DNA of 64,000 nt from Halicephalobus mephisto (taxonomy: Eukaryota > Nematoda > Chromadorea > Rhabditida > Panagrolaimidae): NCBI GenBank assembly GCA_009193035.1, contig SWDT01000406.1:1-64000 (forward strand). The letters run 5' to 3'. Numbering within the stretch: position 1 is the stretch's first letter; the number at the start of each line of letters is the position of its first letter. Below are positions 58,041 through 64,000 of this stretch, one piece after another. The notes beneath the pieces were generated by a model. The model ran no database searches. It was given only the letters and a program-made list of their open reading frames with translations, and was not told where the DNA came from. A program made the translations under genes and the position numbers.

Positions 58041-60003
58041 TCACAACTCCGTGTGTTTTTGATGGAGTTCTGCATGTGGAAGCCTGGTTCTCTGAAGCAT
58101 TTGGACGCCTACTTTTCGAGGAAGATCCCTGAGCCAGAATTGCATTTTTTCCGGTTCAAAATTGTCTTCAACTGTGGGTCCCGGGTTCAGGACGACGTGT
58201 TTCGTTCCCCGACTCGTATGTGGCCAGTCGATTCCGGAAGACTTCGGGACTTCGTTGATTGTGAAGTTCCTGATCATCTCGAGGAGGTTATTCTGGAAGA
58301 TCCTGTCTGCTTCATCCAACTCGAAATCCTGCGGGAAATCACGGTCGAAAATGTAGTAAAGTTCGTTTCCGTGTTTTGCTCCTTCGATGATTTTTGAATT
58401 TTTCTCTTTTCTGGCGTGTTTTTGGTAGAATAAATAACTTTTATGATTTAGAGAATTCCTGATTTCCAATTGCTGAACAATGGGGACTTTGAAAACCAGA
58501 TCGTCGACGAGTTCAGATGCCCGATGGAGATAGAAACTAGGTTCTGGATTTTGTGGCGCATCTTTATCGACAAATTGTTCATAAAGAGCGATTCTGAATC
58601 CGCCTCCAGCTCTTCCTGTTTCGTCATATTCCACGACGTGGTCCGCGATGTAGATCTGGAGTTCTCTGGCGTCGAATTTTTCCTTGATTTCAGAAGGGAT
58701 TCCGAGGGGGTTCTTAACAGGATCGAATTCTTCGTTGACGATTCTAGAAGACTCCACTTTCGTAATTCCGAAGACCGTCGGAATTTCTGGAGCACCTTTC
58801 ATCAGAAGTTCCGTACTTTGAAGAAGAAACTCCCCGTCGAATCTCGGCGCGAAAAGGTGCAATCTAACGTGCTGTTTATAAACTCCAAGTTTCTCAACTC
58901 CAGCGTAGATTTCAGCGACTGTTTTCGTCTTCATACAATCGTGGACCTTGACGGAGCCTTGAGAAGAGTCACATCCAACAGCATCGGCCAGGTTGTTGGA
59001 GTTCTCGATGACATGGTCGTTCATGGCCCATTCGGCGAACAAGGATCCCGAGAGCTGGATGGCTCTCTGGAACAAATCTGAAAAACTAAATCTTACAAAT
59101 CTTCACACCTGTTTCGATCTTGATTAAATGCTTCAAAATCCATGGTTTAAAAGTTATTTTTGATTTAATATTTTTGAATATTGTAAAAATCGATGATAAT
59201 GGATCTTTTAAAAGACGGATTTTGAAGGATCTTATTCTGCGTCGGAATGTGGACAAGGATGTTCGTTTGAGGTTTACTGTAAGAAGGACCCTTACCGACG
59301 GAGTGGGGGGACATGGCGAGGGCGTGGACGGAAGCGGCTCCGGCAGAATGCCCCATTACCGTAGTTTTGAACGGATTGCCGTGAAAATTCGGCAAAAACT
59401 GATGCAAGAAGAAGAGTGCATACATCTGATCCCAGAGTCCGATATTTCCAGGAAGAACTTTGTCTCCAGTGGAGAAGAACCCGAACACCCCCATTCTGTA
59501 CTGGATAGTGACTACGATTATTCCGTGTCTTGCGAAGTTCTCACTTAACGACTTATATCCATATCTAGCGGTGTTGCCGTAGCAGAATCCTCCGCCATGG
59601 ATGAAAACTAAAATAGGGAACCCCTGGGGGTCCTTGGGTTTCCCTGAGGGCCTGATGATGTTCAGAAATAAACAATCTTCACTGACTTCTTCTTCCGGAA
59701 AAAACGAAGGATGGATAGGGACACAGGACTTCGGAAACGTCTTGGCCTCGTACACGCCTTCCCATTCTCGGTACGGCATCGGTTTCTGGAGATACTTTCG
59801 AATCAAAAAAGTCAAATTTATTCTACCTCAAATCTGAGATCCCCCACAGGGGCCTTGGCGTACCTGACTCCCAGGAAGACATCCGAAGATGACCCGTCGG
59901 AGTTGTTATAAGTAAACCCTTCAAGAATCCCGAGCTGGGTCTTCACTCTGGGGTTACTTGATGAGATTTGGAAAAAAAGAAATAAAAAAATAAAAAATAT
60001 CAT
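58041..60003 (-). CDS. Secreted type-B carboxylesterase
   Basis: Exons 60003-59827, 59785-59296 and 59077-58041 (first intron 41 nt), about 567 residues. It starts with a signal peptide (MIFFIFLFLFFQISSS). Family landmarks: FLGVRYAKAPVGDLRFE, SEDCLFLNIIRP, the oxyanion loop FIHGGGFCYGN, and the nucleophile elbow VMGHSAGAASVH (Ser). The acid and base of the triad are probably the Glu in GITKVESSRIV and the His in GAKHGNELYYIF. It would hydrolyse carboxyl esters outside the cell or in the gut lumen; the substrate is not deducible. There is no neuroligin-like membrane segment. The start lies 130 bp after the GART stop on the same strand. Confidence 0.92.
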
Positions 60004-60133
60004 ACTTGAGAAAATCGACGCAGAAAACAAACAAATTTTTCTGACCTTTCTTAGTCGTCAAATATTCGTGTTCAATCAATACCAGAAAAAGCGGTTCCGA
60101 TAAGTCTTTTATGGCCCAATCGAACTACGATAA

Positions 60134-63100
60134 CTAAATCGAATTTTCGAGAATTTCTCTAGCAACGATTTCCATAACTTTCGGAAAAATTTTGTGTTCT
60201 TTTTCTTGGATTTTTGAATGTAGACTTGATTCAGTATCATCTTCGTCGACGGAAATTACCTCTTGAGCTAGGATCTTTCCAGCATCGACCTCTTCGCAGA
60301 CAAAGTGGGCAGTACATCCGGTCACCTTCACTCCGGCCCTGAGGGCATCTCTCACCGCATGAGCCCCCTTGAACGCCGGCAGAAGACTAGGATGGATGTT
60401 GATGATCTTATTCGGCCACTTGTCCAGCAAATAAGGAGTCAGAATCCTCATGAAACCGGCTAAGCAGATAAAATCGACATTTCTGCTCAGGAGTTCCTAA
60501 AAGTAAAACAATACTGTAGAATAAAAGTTTCTCAAAGAATAATTTTAGAAAGATATTCGAAAATTAATTTCAAATTTCGTCATGTTTAAAAATTTTAACA
60601 GAAAATTGTCTAATATAATTGACATAAACCAGTACAAAAAGGTCCCGTGTGGAAAGTAACTAGTAACACGAGCATATTTTACATTTAAAAATTAAAAATA
60701 AAAAATTTTTTAAATAAAATAAAATTTTTTAAAATTAAATAAAATTTTTTAAATAAAATAAAATTTTTTAAATAAAATAAAATTTTTTAAATTAAAATTA
60801 AAATTTTAAAATAAAATTGAAAATTTTTTGAATAAAATTTAATTCTTGAAATTTCAGTTTTTGAGAATGAATTTATACTAGATTCTGGGGAAATTCTAGA
60901 AGCTTCTGCATGGTTCTGGAAGACTTCAGAATCTAACTATATTTGGGAAAATTTCAGAATCTTCTACTAGAATCTGAAATCTTCAGAATCTCCTTCAAAA
61001 CTATGAAACTTTTTAGAATCTCTGTTTTGATTCTGGAAAATTTCAGAAACGAATGAGATTTTAGGAAACTTTGTAATTTGACCATGTTTAAGGATTTTAG
61101 GACTTTCTGCTAGAATTTGAAACTTTTTAGAATCTCTGTTTTGATTCTCGGAGGTTTCAGAAACCTATCAGATTCTAGAAAATTTTACAATTTGACTACT
61201 TTTAAGAAAATCTTAGAAGGTACTTCAAGATCCCGAAATTTTTTAGGATCTTATACAGAACTCTAATAATTGTTATTTAAAATTAATGTTACCTGGTGAA
61301 TTTTTTCTTCAAAAAGTTGTCGGTCACTTCCATGAGGGATGCAGATGGCCTCGATTCCCCTCTCCCTGGCGGCTTCTAGTCCTTTGGCGTCTTCTTTGTT
61401 GCTGATGACCACTCGGATGTTGCAATTCGACAGGGGATTAGCCGCTTGTTCGATCAGATTGATGGCATTAGAGCCGGTTCCACTGATGAGCACAGCTACG
61501 TTTGCTCTTTTCGTGTTGAGAACACTTCCAGAATCGCAGTTCACGATGGAATCTGTATTTTCCAGAATCACCTGATCAGAACGATCTTTTCTTTTTTCGA
61601 TCTTCCCAATTACGGAAATCCGCTCCACGGTCGAGAGTTTCTGGAAGATCTGTTTGGCCAGATTCTCACTGACTACAGTAACCATTCCGATTCCGCAATT
61701 GAAGGTCCTGAACATTTCCAGAGGATGCACGTTGCCGAGTTTCTGGAGGAACTTGAAAATCTCCGGGATTCTCCAGGAGGAACAATCTATTCTGGCCGCT
61801 AGGTCTTCTGGAAGGATTCTGGGGACGTTCTCGACCAACCCCCCTCCGGTGATGTGAGCTGTGCCCTTGATCATGTGTCTCTTGATCAACGGGAGGACTT
61901 TGGAGGGATAGAGTTTCGTCGGCTTCAGAAGCTCGTCTCCGAAAGTCAGATTCTTATCCCAAGGACATTTATCAGTGTACTTGATTCCGTTTTTCTCGAA
62001 CAAAGCTCTGACTAAACTGAAGCCGTTCGAATGAAGTCCACTAGAATACAACCCGATAATTATGTCTCCTTCTGACATGTCCTTCATCTTCGGGAATTCC
62101 CCCCAGGCCCTTTCCCGGACCCCGACACAACACCCAGCCAAGTCCCATTGCCCGGGCCTGTAGACTCCAGGCATCTCCGCCGTCTCGCCCCCCACCAGGG
62201 CACAGCCACAGTCCTTACAAGCTTCCGAAATGGAAGTAATGATCTTCGCAGCGACTTCTTTGTTCAGTTTCCCAGTGACGTAGTAGTCGAGGAAAGCCAC
62301 AGGAGCAGCCCCGTGACAAACGACGTCATTGACACACATCCCGACGAGATCGAAACCCAAAGAATCGAAGTTGTTCAAAAAAGAAGCGATTTCTAATTTC
62401 GTCCCGACTCCGTCCATCCCCAAAACGAGTAGGGGATCTTCGAAGCCGGCCTGCTTCAGGTCGACCAAAGCCCCGAAGCCTCCGATTTCGTCGGTCCCAG
62501 GGGTCAGGGTGTTTTTGCAAGCGGTTTTGATCTTCTGAACAAGAGCATTGCCTTCGGAAATGTTGACTCCAGAAGCTTGGTAGGAGAACGGTTTCCTGAA
62601 AAATAATATAATTCAAAACTCAATTTTTTTTCAAAGATATTTTTTTGTTAATGAAGAATTTCAAAAATCACGAAATATAATTCCTTGAAGTTACTGTAAA
62701 ATATAATTATCAAGTACTGTACCTTTTAGTCAAGACGAAATTTCCAATGTCGCTTCTGAAACCGGCCAACTGGAACCCTACACCCCTGACGGCCTTGTAG
62801 ACTTTCTCCCTGGCTTCGTAGAAGGACTTCCCGGCACAGGTCACGCAGAGTACTCGACCTCCAGAGTTCACCAAGTCTCCAGAAACGTCCTTCTTGACTC
62901 CGGCGTAGAAAGTCACGATTTCATCATCGTCTTTCGGGATGTTTGTGATTTTTTTGTCTTTTTCGAATTCCCCAGGATATCCTTTAGAAGCAATAACGAC
63001 TCCGATGATGAATTTCTTCGTCCAGTTGACCGATACTGTAGACAGAGTTCCGAGACAACAGGCTTCAGAAATGAGATAAAGATCAGAATCCAGCAATCTC

Positions 63101-64000
63101 ATCAGGACCTGGGTTTCCGGATCTCCAAATCTGCAGTTGTATTCCAGAACTTTAGGCCCATTTTGTGTGATCATCAAACCGGCATAAAGAACTCCTGAAA
63201 AAAATTTGAAAATTATGTTACTATATAAAAAATCATAACTTTGGTTTTGTAACAATTACGAAATGTGACATAATTGTTAAATTTTTCATGAATATTTAAT
63301 ATTTGTGACGGAAATTAAAAAATAATAATTACGATTCACATTTGTTATTGTGTCCAAAAATTACGCTTTTTTGTGTACCAAAATCGAAAACAAGTAATGT
63401 TGCAAAATTGTCGCAATCTGAACTTCTGGAATCTTCCAGAAATTTTTAAACTTTTCGATTTTAGTTAATTTCGAAAGTTTTTATTGGATTCTGAAAAATT
63501 CCGAAATTTCTGAAAAATTTTAAAAATTTTAAAAATTATTTCTGAATTTTGGAAGATTCTAAAAAATTCCACAAAATTCTAGAAGGTTTCGGAAATCTCT
63601 AAATTCTAGAAGGTTTCAGAATCCTTCATTGAGTTTTAGAAAATCCGGAAAATTTTTCTGGATTCTAAAAAGTTTCAGAACTTTTTTGAATTCGAAAAGT
63701 TTCTACGAAATTTTAATTTTATAAAAATACCTCTGTATTCCTTTCCTTCTGCCTTCAATCCGTCAATAGTCTTTTGCAGGATTTCTTGAATCTCCTTTTC
63801 TAGATTCTGGGGTAGGTAGATCGGAGCCACAGCCCCCATGCCCCCTGTGTTGTCTCCTCTGTCTCCTTCGAGGGCCCTTTTGTGGTCTTGGGAGAAAGGC
63901 ATCAGCTTGATCGTGGTTCCATCGGTGAAGCAGAGAGCGGATATCTCAAATCCTTCCAGGAACTCTTCGATGACGACAGGACAATCTGCAGAAATAGACA
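60134..64000 (-). CDS. GART: Trifunctional purine enzyme GARS-AIRS-GART (partial, 5' end outside window)
   Basis: Visible exons: 63985-63731, 63194-62723, 62595-61293 and 60496-60134, all in frame. The first visible part is the GAR synthetase ATP-grasp region (VVIEEFLEGFEIS, GDNTGGMGAVAP, EYNCRFGDPETQ). Exon 62595-61293 holds AIR synthetase (GVNISEGNALV, LGMDGVGTKLEIA, GGGLVENVPRIL) and the start of GAR transformylase (VAVLISGTGSNAINLIE). The last exon has INIHPSLLPAFKG and HFVCEEVDAGKILAQ, containing the catalytic Asn, His and Asp. It performs steps 2, 3 and 5 of de novo purine synthesis in the cytosol. This domain order is the animal arrangement. All catalytic motifs visible are intact. Confidence 0.97.
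60690..60850. repeat. AT-rich tandem repeat in GART intron
   Basis: Units of AATTTTTTAAATAAAATAAA repeat with small changes over about 160 bp inside the last intron of GART. Seen directly. Confidence 0.8.
60894..60906. promoter_or_regulatory. Perfect heat-shock-element match in GART intron
   Basis: TTCTAGAAGCTTC fits TTCnnGAAnnTTC exactly. It lies within a tract of similar degenerate units, so it may be a by-product of the repeat rather than a functional site. Confidence 0.3.
60995..61235. repeat. Tandem duplication of about 115 bp in GART intron
   Basis: GAAACTTTTTAGAATCTCTG at 61007 and 61120 starts two successive copies that continue TTTTGATTCT..TTTCAGAAAC and end TTTGACCATGTTTAAG / TTTGACTACTTTTAAG. 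Part of the TTCTAGAA-type repeat tract 60880-61262. Confidence 0.75.
63221..63385. mobile_element. Short TIR element R3, copy 2 (GART intron)
   Basis: AATTGTTAAATTTTTCATGAAT..ATATTTGTGACGG and the end GCTTTTTTGTGTACC match the element at 44294-44547. It is shorter and decayed at its other end. Confidence 0.55.
63415..63720. repeat. TTCTAGAA-type repeat tract in GART intron
   Basis: Units such as AAATTCTAGAAGGTTTCGG and AAATTCTAGAAGGTTTCAG recur over 300 bp, with many AGATTCTAAAAA and TTTCAGAATCC variants. Same family as 8240-8600 and 60880-61262. Confidence 0.6.

Overview
The window looks like a piece of a compact, AT-rich nematode genome. The evidence is indirect but consistent. Nearly all introns are short GT..AG introns with a T-rich acceptor ending TTTCAG or TTTTAG. 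The same kind of acceptor often sits a few bases before a start codon, as expected for spliced-leader trans-splicing. Several same-strand neighbours are 100-170 bp apart, as in nematode operons. The expanded families (CAP/VAL-ASP secreted proteins, F-box-like proteins, peroxisomal acyl-CoA oxidases, divergent Hsp70s) are typical of nematodes. I cannot name the species. No organelle, prokaryotic or viral gene was seen.

Layout. 1-872: 5' part of a minus-strand gene with a TDP-43-like N-terminal domain. 2449-5350: plus-strand F-box-like gene. 5671-20249: four minus-strand CAP genes, alternating two-domain, one-domain, two-domain, one-domain. Each has a decayed or intact piece of the F-box gene at its 3' side, so the array arose by segmental duplication. 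16975-18163 is a large foldback element carrying a nested pogo/Tigger-like MITE. 21490-23176: lipid phosphate phosphatase. 24690-38018: three tandem plus-strand acyl-CoA oxidases with PTS1 tails (SKM, SKM, SKL), the last two almost identical in places. 38181-40361: an unrecognised type I membrane protein with a repeat-encoded cytosolic tail. 40816-51908: a head-to-head Hsp70 cluster in which each reasonably conserved Hsp70 is paired with a strongly decayed Hsp70-fold protein; one intron carries an internally deleted mariner. 51950-64000: a minus-strand run of GART (purine synthesis), carboxylesterase, C2H2 zinc finger, topoisomerase III and ribosomal protein eS1.

How the genes relate. Most genes are unrelated in function. 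The acyl-CoA oxidases would shorten fatty-acyl or ascaroside-type side chains in peroxisomes. The CAP proteins are secreted. The Hsp70 set is a local radiation. The right-hand minus-strand run (nucleotide synthesis, topoisomerase, ribosomal protein) has housekeeping character and operon-like spacing. Introns and spacers hold several small inverted-repeat element families and degenerate TTCTAGAA-type repeats, which explain most of the non-coding length. Exon coordinates come from reading frames and splice-site consensus; no transcript evidence was available.
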